The notes under the pieces are model-generated. The model searched no databases. It saw nothing but the letters and a program-made list of their open reading frames with translations, and was not told the origin of the DNA. A stretch of DNA of 43,467 bases, taken from NCBI GenBank assembly GCA_022711355.1, contig JAKLFE010000038.1:1-43467 (forward strand), read 5' to 3'. Position numbers and translations under genes: made by a program. Each line of letters opens with the position of its first letter. Within the stretch, counting starts at the first letter, position 1. Positions 29,766 through 38,607 of this stretch are shown here, one piece after another. The DNA comes from Spirochaetota bacterium. GTDB lineage: Bacteria; Spirochaetota; Spirochaetia; Treponematales; Rectinemataceae.

Positions 29766-32033
29766 ATGAGGCCGCCGGCCCCCCGCCGGACGCCCCTCGG
29801 CGGGAAGGTGGCCGCCCTCGGCGCCGGGGCGGCCATGGTGGCGGTCCTGGCCATGGTAGCCATAGCCCTCAGGCAGAGCCGGGCTTACGAGAGCCTGGCC
29901 ATACGCGAGATCGACGCCCTGATCGCCGAGGAGCTCGACCAGGTCACCTCGGCGGCCTACCGCCTCGTCCGGGCCGAGGACGAGGCCGTCAAGCAGGAGC
30001 TCGAGAGCGCCCTCAGGCTCGCGCGCAGGAGCCTCGAGGTATCCGGCGAGACGGCCGAGATCGCCGCCGGCCGCTTCCGGCCCGAGCGCCTGGCCCGGGT
30101 CGTCGAGGAGATATCCGAGCTCGGCTGGTCCGCGGCCACCGTCTTCAGGAGGGAGAGCGAGGCGGGGGACATGATCCGCGTCGCGACGACCGTCCGCGAC
30201 GCCTCGGGCCGGCCCGCGGTCGGGACGCGGATCACGGCCCGGGGGCCCGGGGGCGGGCCGGACCCGGTGATCGCCGCCGTCCTCGGGGGCGGGGGCTACC
30301 GGGGCCGGGCCTTCGTCGTCGACCGCTGGTACATCGCGGCCTACGAGCCCCTACGCTCGGCCTCGGGCCGGGTCGTCGGCATGCTCTTCGTCGGCGTGCC
30401 CCAGGCCAAGGCCGAGGCGCGGATCCGCGAGGCCATCGTGAGCACGAAGGTGGGCAAGACGGGCTACCTCTACGTCGTATCGGGCCTGGGCGAGAACCGG
30501 GGCACCTACATCGTTTCGAAGGGCGGCGAGCGGGATGGCGAGAGTCTTTGGGACGTCCGCGATCCCGACGGCGAGTACATCGTCAGGGGCATCATCGAGG
30601 AAGCGGTCAAGCTCGGCCCCGGGGAGATGAACACCCTGCGCTACCGCTGGCAGAACCCGGGGGAAAGCGAGCCGCGCTGGCGGAGCGCCCGGATCGCCTA
30701 CTACGCCCCCTGGGACTGGGTCATCGGCCTGAGCGTCTACGAGGACGAGATCCTCTCCTACCGGGGCATCATGAGCGCGGGCCGCCGGAGGATGGTCGGG
30801 GCCATGGCGGCGGCCGGCGGCGGCGTCGCCATCCTCGTCGGGGCGGCGGCTTGGCTCGTATCCCTGGGCATCACCGGCCCCCTGAAGCGCATGGCCGCCT
30901 CGGCCGAGCTCCTGGCCCGGGGGGGGAGGGCCCAAGAGGTCGAGAGCCGCGGCTCCGACGAGCTGGGCGCCCTGGCCAGCGCCTTCAACGCCATGTCGCG
31001 GCGGATCGAGGGGGCCCTGGCCGTGCTCCGCGCGAGCGAGGCCAAGTACCGCGGCATCTTCGAGAACGCGACCGAGGGCATCATGCTGACGGACCCCGCC
31101 GGGGCCTGCCTCGACGCGAACCCCGCCATGACCAGGATGCTCGGCTTCCGCTCCGCCGAGGAGCTGGTCGCGGCCCATACGAACCTGGGCTCCTCGTTCT
31201 ACGCCGACGAGGCCGAGCGCGCCCTCCTCCTGGACAAGCTCCTCGCCGAGGGGCGGGTCTCGAACGAGGAGCTGCGCGCCCGGCGGGCCGACGGCTCGGC
31301 CATCTGGGTCTCCATCAGCGCGCGCTTCGAGCCAGGCGAGCCCCGGAGGATCCTCGCCCTCGTCTCGGACATCGACGAGCGCAGGCGGGCGGACGAGGCC
31401 CGCAGGGAGTCCCTGATCGAGAAGGACGCCCTCCTCCACGAGATCCACCACCGGGTGAAGAACAACCTCCAGCTCATCGCGAGCCTCCTCGCGATGCAGT
31501 CGAGGGCCGTCTCGGACCCGGCCTCCCTCGCCCTCTACGAGGACTTCTCCAACCGCGTCCTCGCCATGGCCCAGATCCACGAGCAGCTCTACGAGTCGGA
31601 GGGCTTCGCCCGCGTCGACTTCGGCGCCTACGCGCGGGACCTCGCCGCGAGCCTCCGCCAGAACTACGCCGCCTGCTCCGCCGAGGCCCTCCTCGAGGTC
31701 GAGGCCGAGGACGTCGAGCTAGAGATGAACCGGGCCGTGACCTGCGGCCTCCTCGTCAACGAGATCCTCACCAACTCCCTCCGCCACGCCTTCCCGCCGG
31801 CGCGGCGGCCCGAGGGGGGCCGGATCTCGCTCAGGCTCTCGCTCGGCGCGGGGGGCTCGGTCCTCCTCGAGCTCTCGGACGACGGGGTGGGCATCCCCGC
31901 GGGGCTCGGCCTCGGGGACACGGCCCACCTCGGCCTGGCCCTCATCCCCCTCCTCGCGGCCCAGCTCGGGGCCGAGCTCGAGCTGGACCGCTCCGGGGGC
32001 ACGGCCTACCGCATCCGCTTCGCGGCGAGCTGA
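29766..32033 (+). CDS. Sensor histidine kinase, Cache-HAMP-PAS-HisKA_2-HATPase
   Basis: 755 residues. TM1 14-35; a periplasmic Cache-type sensor about 40-335 ('GRVVGMLFVGVPQ', 'VSTKVGKTGYLYVV', 'YYAPWDWVIGLSVYEDEIL'); TM2 343-366; HAMP 367-420; PAS 421-538 ending 'LALVSDIDERRRADEARRE'. HisKA_2 follows with 'DALLHEIHHRVKNNLQLIASLL' (phospho-accepting His 561/562), then an HATPase with N-box NEILTNSLRHAF (665-676) and DDGVGIP (705-711). HisKA_2 kinases often signal to unlinked response regulators or anti-anti-sigma partners. No response regulator gene lies beside it, so it is an orphan. It is convergent with an MCP that has a similar external sensor. Confidence 0.92.
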   Translation: MRPPAPRRTPLGGKVAALGAGAAMVAVLAMVAIALRQSRAYESLAIREIDALIAEELDQVTSAAYRLVRAEDEAVKQELESALRLARRSLEVSGETAEIAAGRFRPERLARVVEEISELGWSAATVFRRESEAGDMIRVATTVRDASGRPAVGTRITARGPGGGPDPVIAAVLGGGGYRGRAFVVDRWYIAAYEPLRSASGRVVGMLFVGVPQAKAEARIREAIVSTKVGKTGYLYVVSGLGENRGTYIVSKGGERDGESLWDVRDPDGEYIVRGIIEEAVKLGPGEMNTLRYRWQNPGESEPRWRSARIAYYAPWDWVIGLSVYEDEILSYRGIMSAGRRRMVGAMAAAGGGVAILVGAAAWLVSLGITGPLKRMAASAELLARGGRAQEVESRGSDELGALASAFNAMSRRIEGALAVLRASEAKYRGIFENATEGIMLTDPAGACLDANPAMTRMLGFRSAEELVAAHTNLGSSFYADEAERALLLDKLLAEGRVSNEELRARRADGSAIWVSISARFEPGEPRRILALVSDIDERRRADEARRESLIEKDALLHEIHHRVKNNLQLIASLLAMQSRAVSDPASLALYEDFSNRVLAMAQIHEQLYESEGFARVDFGAYARDLAASLRQNYAACSAEALLEVEAEDVELEMNRAVTCGLLVNEILTNSLRHAFPPARRPEGGRISLRLSLGAGGSVLLELSDDGVGIPAGLGLGDTAHLGLALIPLLAAQLGAELELDRSGGTAYRIRFAAS

Positions 32034-32044
32034 GGGCCCTCGCG

Positions 32045-32066
32045 GGCTCCGGGCGGCGCGGGAGCC
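32045..32066. terminator. Weak hairpin between convergent kinase and MCP genes
   Basis: GGCTCC (32045-32050), 10-nt loop, GGAGCC (32061-32066), in the 33-nt gap between two converging genes. No U-tract. Confidence 0.25.
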
Positions 32067-34121
32067 TCAGGCCTCCTGGCCCGGCTCCTCGAGGAGGGGC
32101 GGCTCCTCGGCAGCCGGCAGGGCGCCGGCCCGCCGGGCGACGCCGGCCTGGGGCGGGAGGCCCGGCCGAGGGGCAGGCTCGCCGCCCGCCTTCGCCTCGA
32201 GCTTGAAGAAGCCGAGGGCGCCCCGCATGGCGTCGGCCTGGGCCGAGAGCTCCTCCGACATCGAGGCGAGCTCCTCGGCCGCGGCGGCGTTCTGCTGGAT
32301 GACCTGGTCGAGCTGGGAGAGGGCCTTGTTGATCTGCTCGACCCCGGCGGTCTGCTCCCGCGAGCCCACCGCTATCTCCTGGACGAGCTCGGCGGTCTTC
32401 TGGATGTCCGGCACGATGGCCTGGATGACCTTGCCGGCCTTCTCGGCCACGGCGACGCTGGTGCCCGAGAGGGTCGTGATCTCGCCCGCGGCCACCTGCG
32501 AGCGCTCGGCGAGCTTGCGCACCTCGGAGGCGACGACGGCGAAGCCCTTGCCCGCCTCGCCCGCCCGGGCCGCCTCGATGGCGGCGTTGAGGGCGAGGAG
32601 GTTGGTCTGGCGGGCGATCTCCTCGATGATGCCGATCTTGGCGGCGATCTGCTTCATCGCCTCGACCGACTCGAAGACCGCCTTCCCGCCCTCGGCCGCG
32701 TCCTTGGCCGTCCGCTCGGCCAGCTTCTCCGTGGTCTGGGCGTTGTCCGCGCTCTGCTTGATGTTCGCGCTCATCTGCTCCATGGCCGAGGAGACCTCCT
32801 CCCCGGCGGAGGCCTGCTCGGTCGTGCCCTGCGAGAGCTGCTGGGCCGTGGCGCTCACCTGGCCCGAGCCGTCGGCGACCTCGCCCGCCGAGACCTGGAC
32901 GGCGCCGATCCGCGCCTTGATGGCCCCGGCCAGGACGTCGAAGGCCCGGCCCGTCTCGCCGAGCTCGTCGCCGCGCGCGCGCATCCGCTCGAGGCCGGCG
33001 GTGTCGAGGCCCCCCATCGTGAAGTCGCCCTCGGCGAAGCGGAGCACCGCCGCGTTGACGAGGTTGACCGGCCGCGAGATGCTCCGGCCGATGAGGAAGA
33101 GGACGACGAAGCCGACGAGGACGCCGGCCGACCCGACGAGGGCCATGGCCGCGAGGAGCTGGCGCAGGGGCGAGAGGAGGGCCTCCAGGGGGAGGACGAT
33201 CGCGAGGGACCAGGGATGCTCGTCGGCCCCGATCCGGACCGGCGCGAAGCTCAGGTAGGATATCGCCCCGGTCGCGAGATTCTTCTTCGTCAGGACGTAG
33301 GGCTTGCCGGCCTTGATGGCCGCGAGGAGGGCGGGCTGCTCGGCCGGCACGTCGTCGCCGATGATCTTGCCGATCTGCTCCTTCTTCGGGTGGTAGACGC
33401 GGGGGCCGGCGTTGGAGACCAGGATCGGGTAGGAGCCCTCGTAGGGCTTGATGCCGGCCAGGAAGGCCCCGAGGCCGGAGACCGAAAGGTCGTGGCCGAC
33501 CACGCCGAGGACCCTTCCGCCGACGAGGATGGGCACGCAGACGCTCGTCAGGAGGATCTCGTCCTCCTTCTTCCCGGTGTAGCTGTACAGGTAGGGCTCG
33601 GGCACGAATTCCTTCTTGGTGTTCCGGGGGACGAGGTACCAGTCCCCGGCGCCGGGCTTCTCGTAGTCGATCGCGGCCGAGCGCTGGATGGAGCCGCTCC
33701 CCCGGTCGAAGACCGTGATATAGCGGCCCGTGGCGTCGGAGCCCGCGGAGCCGCGGAACTTGGCGTCCTTCCCGTCGAGGGCCTCGGGCTCCCAGACGCT
33801 CCAGGTGGAGAGGTAGGCGGGATTGGCCTCGAGGTTGGCCCTGAGGATGGCGTCGACGCCGGCGCGATCGACGCCTCCCGCCGAGCGGAGCCCGACGAGG
33901 GCGTCGCGGAGGGCCCGGGCGTCGACCGCGGCCCTGCCGAGCTGCTCGGTGACGATGGCCGCGTTCGTGGCCGCGAGGCCGTCGCCCTCGCGGTAGGCCG
34001 CCGCCGTGAGCAGGCGCGAGGCGGAAGAATAGGATATGGCCACGATGAGGCCGATGCAGGCGATGAACAGCGAGACGGCGGGGAGAACGATCCGCGCCCC
34101 GATCCTCAGCTTGATCTTCAC
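32067..34121 (-). CDS. Methyl-accepting chemotaxis protein (dCache-HAMP-MA)
   Basis: 684 residues from a GTG at 34121 with AGGAGGG upstream. TM1 about 12-34; dCache-type periplasmic sensor about 35-325 ([13 protein letters not shown], '[31 protein letters not shown]', '[20 protein letters not shown]'); TM2 about 330-352 ('[21 protein letters not shown]'); HAMP; then the coiled-coil signalling domain with the hairpin tip [41 protein letters not shown]. It transmits ligand binding to CheA/CheW and flagella. The Cache motif WYxxxxxxxxxxxxxPY is typical of amino-acid or small-molecule receptors. No che genes are near. No CheR-tethering pentapeptide at the C-terminus. Confidence 0.95.
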   Translation of the reverse strand: MKIKLRIGARIVLPAVSLFIACIGLIVAISYSSASRLLTAAAYREGDGLAATNAAIVTEQLGRAAVDARALRDALVGLRSAGGVDRAGVDAILRANLEANPAYLSTWSVWEPEALDGKDAKFRGSAGSDATGRYITVFDRGSGSIQRSAAIDYEKPGAGDWYLVPRNTKKEFVPEPYLYSYTGKKEDEILLTSVCVPILVGGRVLGVVGHDLSVSGLGAFLAGIKPYEGSYPILVSNAGPRVYHPKKEQIGKIIGDDVPAEQPALLAAIKAGKPYVLTKKNLATGAISYLSFAPVRIGADEHPWSLAIVLPLEALLSPLRQLLAAMALVGSAGVLVGFVVLFLIGRSISRPVNLVNAAVLRFAEGDFTMGGLDTAGLERMRARGDELGETGRAFDVLAGAIKARIGAVQVSAGEVADGSGQVSATAQQLSQGTTEQASAGEEVSSAMEQMSANIKQSADNAQTTEKLAERTAKDAAEGGKAVFESVEAMKQIAAKIGIIEEIARQTNLLALNAAIEAARAGEAGKGFAVVASEVRKLAERSQVAAGEITTLSGTSVAVAEKAGKVIQAIVPDIQKTAELVQEIAVGSREQTAGVEQINKALSQLDQVIQQNAAAAEELASMSEELSAQADAMRGALGFFKLEAKAGGEPAPRPGLPPQAGVARRAGALPAAEEPPLLEEPGQEA

Positions 34122-34144
34122 GGTTCCCTCCTGGTCGCTAGGAA

Positions 34145-34173
34145 AGTATAGGCGCCGGGCCGGGGAAATGCAA
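34145..34173 (-). promoter_or_regulatory. Promoter of MCP gene
   Basis: TTGCAT (34173-34168), 17-nt spacer, TATACT (34150-34145), then AGGAGGG before the GTG at 34121. A sigma-70-type, not sigma-28 flagellar, promoter. Confidence 0.65.
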
Positions 34174-34176
34174 AAA

Positions 34177-34878
34177 TCAGCCGAGGATGCGGTAGGCGGC
34201 CTCGGCGGCCCCGCAGCCCTCGCGGAGGAGGGCCGCGAAGCGCTCGGCGCAGGCCTCGAGGGCCGAGCGGGGCTCGGAGGCCGGGGCGTAGACGATGGCC
34301 GCCACGTCGCGGGCCCCCTCGAAGACCTTGGTGGCCATCGCGTCCTTGACCGGGTTCCCGCAGGGGAGCCAGGCCCCCGAGCCGGGGTCGCGTCGGCAGG
34401 CGACCAGGAGGTCCTCGAGCTCGATCTCCTGGCCCGAGGGGTTGAAGACGTAGGACTCGCCCGGCAGGCCCCGGCGGAGGAGGAGCTCCGGCCCCGCCGC
34501 GGCGAGGTCGAAGACGCTGGCCGGGTAGCCCCACTCGAGGCTGACGGCGTTGTTCGCGTCCACGGGCCCGTTCACGAGGGGGAAGCCGCCCAGGGGGCCC
34601 TCGCCCTCGAGTGCCGCGGCGAGGAGGTACTCGCTCGAGGGCTTGGAGCGGCCCGCCGGCTTGTACTTCCCGTGGCGGAGCATGCCGCGCACCGCGGCCT
34701 TGCGCTCGGGAGCGAGGAAGGGCTCGCCCGCGGCGCGGACCCGGGCGAGGAGCTCGGCGAGGTAGGGCGGGGCCGACTCGGTCCGGGGGCAGGCGGGGAG
34801 GCCGGAGGCCCAGACCAGGGCCGCGCGGAGGGCGCCGCCGAGGGCGGGATCGATCTCGAGTGAAGGGACTGCGCTCAT
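34177..34878 (-). CDS. Stand-alone B3/B4 tRNA-binding domain protein
   Basis: 233 residues. The core (about 58-175) matches the B3/B4 domain of the phenylalanyl-tRNA synthetase beta chain: '[28 protein letters not shown]', '[25 protein letters not shown]' and '[29 protein letters not shown]'. In PheRS this domain edits mischarged Tyr-tRNA(Phe). Free-standing versions are widespread and may trans-edit mischarged tRNAs or bind amino acids. Its start overlaps the MocR stop by 4 nt (ATGA), suggesting coupling, yet a -10 box TATCAT lies 7 nt before the ATG inside the MocR gene, so it may also be transcribed alone without leader. Confidence 0.88.
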   Translation of the reverse strand: MSAVPSLEIDPALGGALRAALVWASGLPACPRTESAPPYLAELLARVRAAGEPFLAPERKAAVRGMLRHGKYKPAGRSKPSSEYLLAAALEGEGPLGGFPLVNGPVDANNAVSLEWGYPASVFDLAAAGPELLLRRGLPGESYVFNPSGQEIELEDLLVACRRDPGSGAWLPCGNPVKDAMATKVFEGARDVAAIVYAPASEPRSALEACAERFAALLREGCGAAEAAYRILG

Positions 34879-36308
34879 GGCGAGGATGATAGCGAGGGCC
34901 GCCGCCCGCGTCGAGGCCGCGCGGCCCCGGCTAGGGCGCAGAGCCGCGCGAGCTGGGCGCGGCGCGAGGGGCTGAGCCTCCGGCCGAAGTTGATCCGCAG
35001 GTGGCCGCGGAAGTAGGGGTTCGCCGAGAAGAGCTCGCCGGGGGCCACGAGGATGCCCTCGCGCGCCGCGGACTCGAAGAGGGCCGAGGCGTCGCTCCCC
35101 TCGGGCAGGCCGATCCAGAGCAGGCAGCCCCCGGAGGGCCTAAGGAGGGTCGAGCCTTCCGGGAGGGCCTCCTCGAGGAAGCCGAGGTAGTCCTCCAGCT
35201 GGGCGGCGAGGGCCGCGCGCATGGCGCCGAGATGGCGGCGGAAGGCCGGGCCCTCGAGGTAGGCGGCCAGGACCAGCTGGGCCGGGCGGTTGGTCGCGAG
35301 GCTGGACAGGCCCTTGGCCTTGATGAGCTCGTCCCGGAGCCCGGGGGAGCTCATCCAGCCGATCCTGAGCCCCGGCGCGAGGCTCTTCGAGAAGGAGGAG
35401 AGGTAGACCAGGCGCTCGTAGCCCCCGAAGGCGCTCAGGTTGGCGGGGCGCTCGCGCGGGAACGCGAGGTCGCCGTAGGCGTCGTCCTGGACGAGGACGG
35501 CCCCGCTCCGCGCGGCCAGCTCGACGAGGTCCCGCTTGTCCGCGTCGGGCATGGTCGCGCCCGTGGGATTCTGCACGTTGGGCTGGGCGATGATCATCGC
35601 GAGCCGGCCCAGCCGCAGGCGCCGCTCGAGGAGGCCGAGGTCCATGCCCCGGCCCGGCTGGACCGGGACCTCCACGACCCGGGCCCCGGCGGCGGCCAGG
35701 TGGCGGTAGTAGTCGTAGTAGGTCGGCGACTCGAGGGCGACCGCGTCGCCCGGGCGCACGAAGGCCCGGACCGCCAGGGCGATCGCCTCGGTGGCCCCTC
35801 CGGTCACGATGACGTCGCCCGGCTCGAGGGAGCCGTGGAGGCGCCGGTAGGTGGAGGTTATGCGACGCCGGAGCTCCTCCTCGCCCGCGGGGTCGCCGTA
35901 GGCGATCCAGGAGCCCGCGAGCGCGGCGTAGAGCCGCTCGAGCCTGGCCGAGGGGAGGAGGGCGGGATCGGGCTCGGCGAGGGCGAAGCCCGCGCGCCGG
36001 CCCCCGGCGGCGAGGAGGTACTCGATCTTGCCGGCAGCCGACAGCCCCTCGGCCTCCCGCAGGGAGGGCGGCGGCCGATAGGCGCCGAGGGAGGCGCCGG
36101 GCCGCGGGCGGGCGTAGTAGCCCCCGCGCTCGTGGGCGCGGACGAGGCCCTCGTCCTCGAGGAGGCCGAAGGCCGCGCGGACCGTGTTGAGCCCCAGCCC
36201 CTCCTCCCCGGCGACGGCCCGGAGCGAGGGCAGGCGCTCGCCCGCGGCGAAGGCCCCCGACTCCAGGAGGCCCCGGTAGCGCTCGTAGAGGGCGCGGTAC
36301 TTGGGCAT
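34875..36308 (-). CDS. MocR-type GntR regulator with aminotransferase domain
   Basis: 477 residues from ATG 36308 (an in-frame ATG at 36329 is an alternative). N-terminal GntR winged helix (2-66: 'YERYRGLLESGAFAAGERLPSLRAVAGEEGLGLNTVRAAFGLLEDEGLVRAHERGGYYA'); fold-type I aminotransferase domain (105-470) with 'TGGATEAIALAVRAFVRPGDAVALESPTYY', 'NVQNPTGATM', VQDDAYGD and SFSKSLAPGLRIG (PLP-lysine 308). MocR proteins sense PLP or an amino-compound through this domain and regulate vitamin B6, GABA or amino-acid genes. It is divergent from an EamA exporter, its likely target, and upstream of the B3/B4 gene. Confidence 0.93.
   Translation of the reverse strand: MPKYRALYERYRGLLESGAFAAGERLPSLRAVAGEEGLGLNTVRAAFGLLEDEGLVRAHERGGYYARPRPGASLGAYRPPPSLREAEGLSAAGKIEYLLAAGGRRAGFALAEPDPALLPSARLERLYAALAGSWIAYGDPAGEEELRRRITSTYRRLHGSLEPGDVIVTGGATEAIALAVRAFVRPGDAVALESPTYYDYYRHLAAAGARVVEVPVQPGRGMDLGLLERRLRLGRLAMIIAQPNVQNPTGATMPDADKRDLVELAARSGAVLVQDDAYGDLAFPRERPANLSAFGGYERLVYLSSFSKSLAPGLRIGWMSSPGLRDELIKAKGLSSLATNRPAQLVLAAYLEGPAFRRHLGAMRAALAAQLEDYLGFLEEALPEGSTLLRPSGGCLLWIGLPEGSDASALFESAAREGILVAPGELFSANPYFRGHLRINFGRRLSPSRRAQLARLCALAGAARPRRGRRPSLSSSP
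34886..34914 (-). promoter_or_regulatory. Leaderless promoter of B3/B4 gene, inside MocR 3' end
   Basis: TCGACG (34914-34909), 17-nt spacer, TATCAT (34891-34886), 7 nt to the ATG at 34878; no Shine-Dalgarno. Confidence 0.45.
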
Positions 36309-36313
36309 GGGCC

Positions 36314-36342
36314 ATGGTACTGTGCCCATTTTTTTCGCGCAA
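36314..36342 (-). promoter_or_regulatory. Promoter of MocR gene
   Basis: TTGCGC (36342-36337), 17-nt spacer with an A-run, TACCAT (36319-36314), 5 nt to the ATG at 36308. GGTAC-T-GTGCC (36316-36326) forms an imperfect palindrome over the -10, a possible autoregulatory site. Confidence 0.4.
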
Positions 36343-36371
36343 GCTGTCGCTGTATCCATCCACCTCGCCGG

Positions 36372-36382
36372 GCTACAGTAGC
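36372..36382. promoter_or_regulatory. Palindrome GCTAC-A-GTAGC in MocR/EamA intergenic region
   Basis: A perfect 5-bp inverted repeat around one base between the divergent MocR and EamA genes. It contains TACAGT, a possible -10 for the EamA gene, so a bound regulator could block that promoter. Confidence 0.4.
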
Positions 36383-36438
36383 CGCGGGCGCCGCGCCCGG
36401 GAGGGGCCCGGGGAGGCGGCGGCCCGAGGGGGAGCCCC

Positions 36439-37374
36439 ATGCGGGAGAAGCGGGTCTACGCGGTGTTCGGCCTCGTCTGCGCGGTCTTCGGGACGACCTT
36501 CCTGGCGATCAGGATAGGCCTCTCCTCGGGGGCCCCGCCCTTCCTCTTCGCCGGCCTACGCTTCTCCGCGGCGGGAGCCATCCTCGCGGCCGCCCTCCTG
36601 GCCGCTGGCCGGGCGAGCCTTGCCGGCCTCGCCGCCCTCGCGCCCCGGGCGGCCCTGCTCAGCCTGCCCTACGTCGTCCTCAACTTCGGCGCGACCTTCT
36701 GGGCCGAGCAGCACATCGGCTCGGCCACGGCCGCCCAGATCGACGCGGTCGGGCCCATAGCCTCGGCCCTCCTGTCGGCACTCTTCCTGGGCAAGCGGCT
36801 CGGGCCGGGCCACGGCCTGGGCGTGGCCGCGGGCTTCGTCGGGGTCTGGCTCATCGTCGGGGGCTCGGCCGCGCCCGAGGCGGGGGCGGCTAGCCCGGAG
36901 CTCCGCCTCGCCGCCTCGATCGCGATGCTGGTCGGGGCCGTCGGCTTCGCCGGCTCCTCGATCCTCTACAAGCGCCTCTTCGACGACTCGGCCGACCCCT
37001 TCGCCGTCAATGCCCTGAACATGCTCTTCGGGGGAGCGGGCCTCCTCGCCCTGGCGGCCGCGGCGGGCCAGCGCGCCTTCCCCCTCGAGGCCGGGACCCT
37101 CCTCCCCCTGGCCTACCTCGTCGTCATGGGCTCCCTCGTCGGGCACAGCGCGAACCTCTGGCTCGTCCGCGAGGCGGGGCCCCTCTTCGCCTCCTCGTGG
37201 TCCTACGTCTCCCCGATCATAGCGACGGGAGTCGGGGCGATCGCCCTCGGCGAGGCGACGGGGCCGCGGAGCCTCGCCGGGGCCGCCCTCACCCTGGCCG
37301 GCGTCTACGCGATAGGGAGGGCCGAGCGGGGCGGGGGGGCGGGGGGCCGGAGGCGGGCGGCTAAAGCCGCCTAA
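36439..37374 (+). CDS. EamA/DMT-superfamily transporter
   Basis: 311 residues, ten predicted membrane helices in two EamA repeats (about 8-140 and 158-300). Repeat 1 has 'FGLVCAVFGTTFLAIRIGLSSGAPPFLFAGLRFSAAGAIL' and 'QIDAVGPIASALLSALFLGKRL'; repeat 2 has 'ASSWSYVSPIIATGVGAIALGEATGPRSLAGAALTLAGVYAIG'. The family mostly exports amino acids or other metabolites. GGGGGAG lies 4 nt before the ATG. Its divergent neighbour is a MocR regulator, a common pairing for metabolite exporters. The stop overlaps the convergent purK by 4 nt. Confidence 0.9.
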   Translation: MREKRVYAVFGLVCAVFGTTFLAIRIGLSSGAPPFLFAGLRFSAAGAILAAALLAAGRASLAGLAALAPRAALLSLPYVVLNFGATFWAEQHIGSATAAQIDAVGPIASALLSALFLGKRLGPGHGLGVAAGFVGVWLIVGGSAAPEAGAASPELRLAASIAMLVGAVGFAGSSILYKRLFDDSADPFAVNALNMLFGGAGLLALAAAAGQRAFPLEAGTLLPLAYLVVMGSLVGHSANLWLVREAGPLFASSWSYVSPIIATGVGAIALGEATGPRSLAGAALTLAGVYAIGRAERGGGAGGRRRAAKAA

Positions 37375-38558
37375 CGCGCCATGACGCGGACGCAGTCCCG
37401 GGCGGCCTCGGCGCGCTCGAGGGCCTCGCCGGCGTCGCGGCCGAGGGCGGTCACGTGGCCCATCTTGCGGAAGGGGCGGACCTCGCGCTTGCCGTAGAGG
37501 TGGACCGCGACCCCCGGCAGGGCGAGGGCCCGCTCGAGGCCCACGTACTCCGGCTCCCCCGAGGCCCCGGGCGCCCCGAGGAGGTTGACCATGGCCGCGG
37601 GGCGGAGGAGCTCGGAGGAGCCCAAGGGCAGGCCGAGGAGGACGCGGAGGTACTGGTCGAACTGGCTCGAGGCGCAGGACTCGATCGTGAGGTGGCCCGA
37701 GTTGTGGGGCCGGGGCGCGATCTCGTTGACGAGGATCTCGCCCGAGCGGGCCAGGAAGAGCTCGACCGCGAAGACCCCCGCGGCCGCGCCCGCGGGGGAG
37801 CCCGAGCGGGCCGACTCGGCCTCGAGCTCGCGGAGGCAGGCCAGGGCCAGCTCCTCGGCCCGCTGGCGCTGGGCCGCCCCGATCCGCGCCGGCGCGACCA
37901 CGGAGTCGCAGAGGTTGGCGCGCTCGTCGAAGGCCATCTCGACGCAGGGGTAGACCGCCGTGGAGCCGTCGGGGGAGCGGGCGAGGACGACGGCGAGCTC
38001 CTTCTCGATCGGGACCTTGGCCTCGGCGAAGGAGGGGCCGGCCAGGGCCCCCGGGCCCTCGGGGCCCGCGAGGATAGCGACGCCGAGGCCGTCGTAGCCG
38101 CCCAGGCAGGACTTCTGCACGAGGGGGAAGCCCCCGAGGGCCTCGGCCGCCGCCGCGAGCGCGGCGGGAGAAGGCGGCGCGCCGGGGCCGCCTTCCAGCA
38201 TCGCCCAACGCGCCGTCGGGATCCGAGCCGTCTCGAGGAGGCGCTTCTGCGTAGACTTATCCTTGATGGCCGCGAGGACCCCGGCCGAGGGGAGGACCGG
38301 CTTGCCGAGGCGCTCGAGCTCGCGGAGGGCCGGAAGGCTGACGTGCTCGATCTCGTAGGAGACGACGTCGACCTCGCGGGCGAACTCGAGGACGGACTCG
38401 TAGTCCTCCAGGGGGCCGACGTGGGCGACGTCCGCGAGCTCGGAGCCGGGCGAGGGGTAGTCGGGGCTCAGGACCTCGATATGGGCGAGGTACTTCCTCG
38501 CCTCCTCGATGGCCATGCGGCCGAGCTGGCCCCCGCCGATGATGCCGATCCTGCGCAT
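37371..38558 (-). CDS. purK: N5-carboxyaminoimidazole ribonucleotide synthetase
   Basis: 395 residues, ATP-grasp fold. N-terminal 'IGIIGGGQLGRMAIEEARKYL', then EIEHVS, 'DKSTQKRLLETARIPTARW', 'FPLVQKSCLGGYDGLGV', 'VPIEKELAVVLARSPDGSTAVYPCVE' and 'VFAVELFLARSGEILVNEIAPRPHNSGHLTIESCASSQFDQYLR'. This is the PurK signature; the 'R-HNSGH-T-E' loop holds the metal and ATP. It makes N5-CAIR from AIR, bicarbonate and ATP; PurE (17229-17756) then uses it. AAGGGAGG precedes the ATG. Usual length, no defects seen. Confidence 0.95.
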   Translation of the reverse strand: MRRIGIIGGGQLGRMAIEEARKYLAHIEVLSPDYPSPGSELADVAHVGPLEDYESVLEFAREVDVVSYEIEHVSLPALRELERLGKPVLPSAGVLAAIKDKSTQKRLLETARIPTARWAMLEGGPGAPPSPAALAAAAEALGGFPLVQKSCLGGYDGLGVAILAGPEGPGALAGPSFAEAKVPIEKELAVVLARSPDGSTAVYPCVEMAFDERANLCDSVVAPARIGAAQRQRAEELALACLRELEAESARSGSPAGAAAGVFAVELFLARSGEILVNEIAPRPHNSGHLTIESCASSQFDQYLRVLLGLPLGSSELLRPAAMVNLLGAPGASGEPEYVGLERALALPGVAVHLYGKREVRPFRKMGHVTALGRDAGEALERAEAARDCVRVMAR

Positions 38559-38574
38559 AAGCCTCCCTTATGGC

Positions 38575-38594
38575 CGCCCCTCGCGGGCGGGGCG
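38575..38594. terminator. Hairpin after lipoprotein gene, upstream of purK
   Basis: CGCCCC (38575-38580), 8-nt loop, GGGGCG (38589-38594) in the 49-nt gap between the lipoprotein stop and the purK start. No U-tract. Confidence 0.3.
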
Positions 38595-38607
38595 CAAGCC
38601 CGCTCGA

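Noticed and set aside
36330..36440. Longer MocR N-terminus reaching 36440
   Set aside because: It crosses the promoter and palindrome region and gives Pro/Gly/Arg-rich sequence; the GntR domain starts at MPKYRAL.
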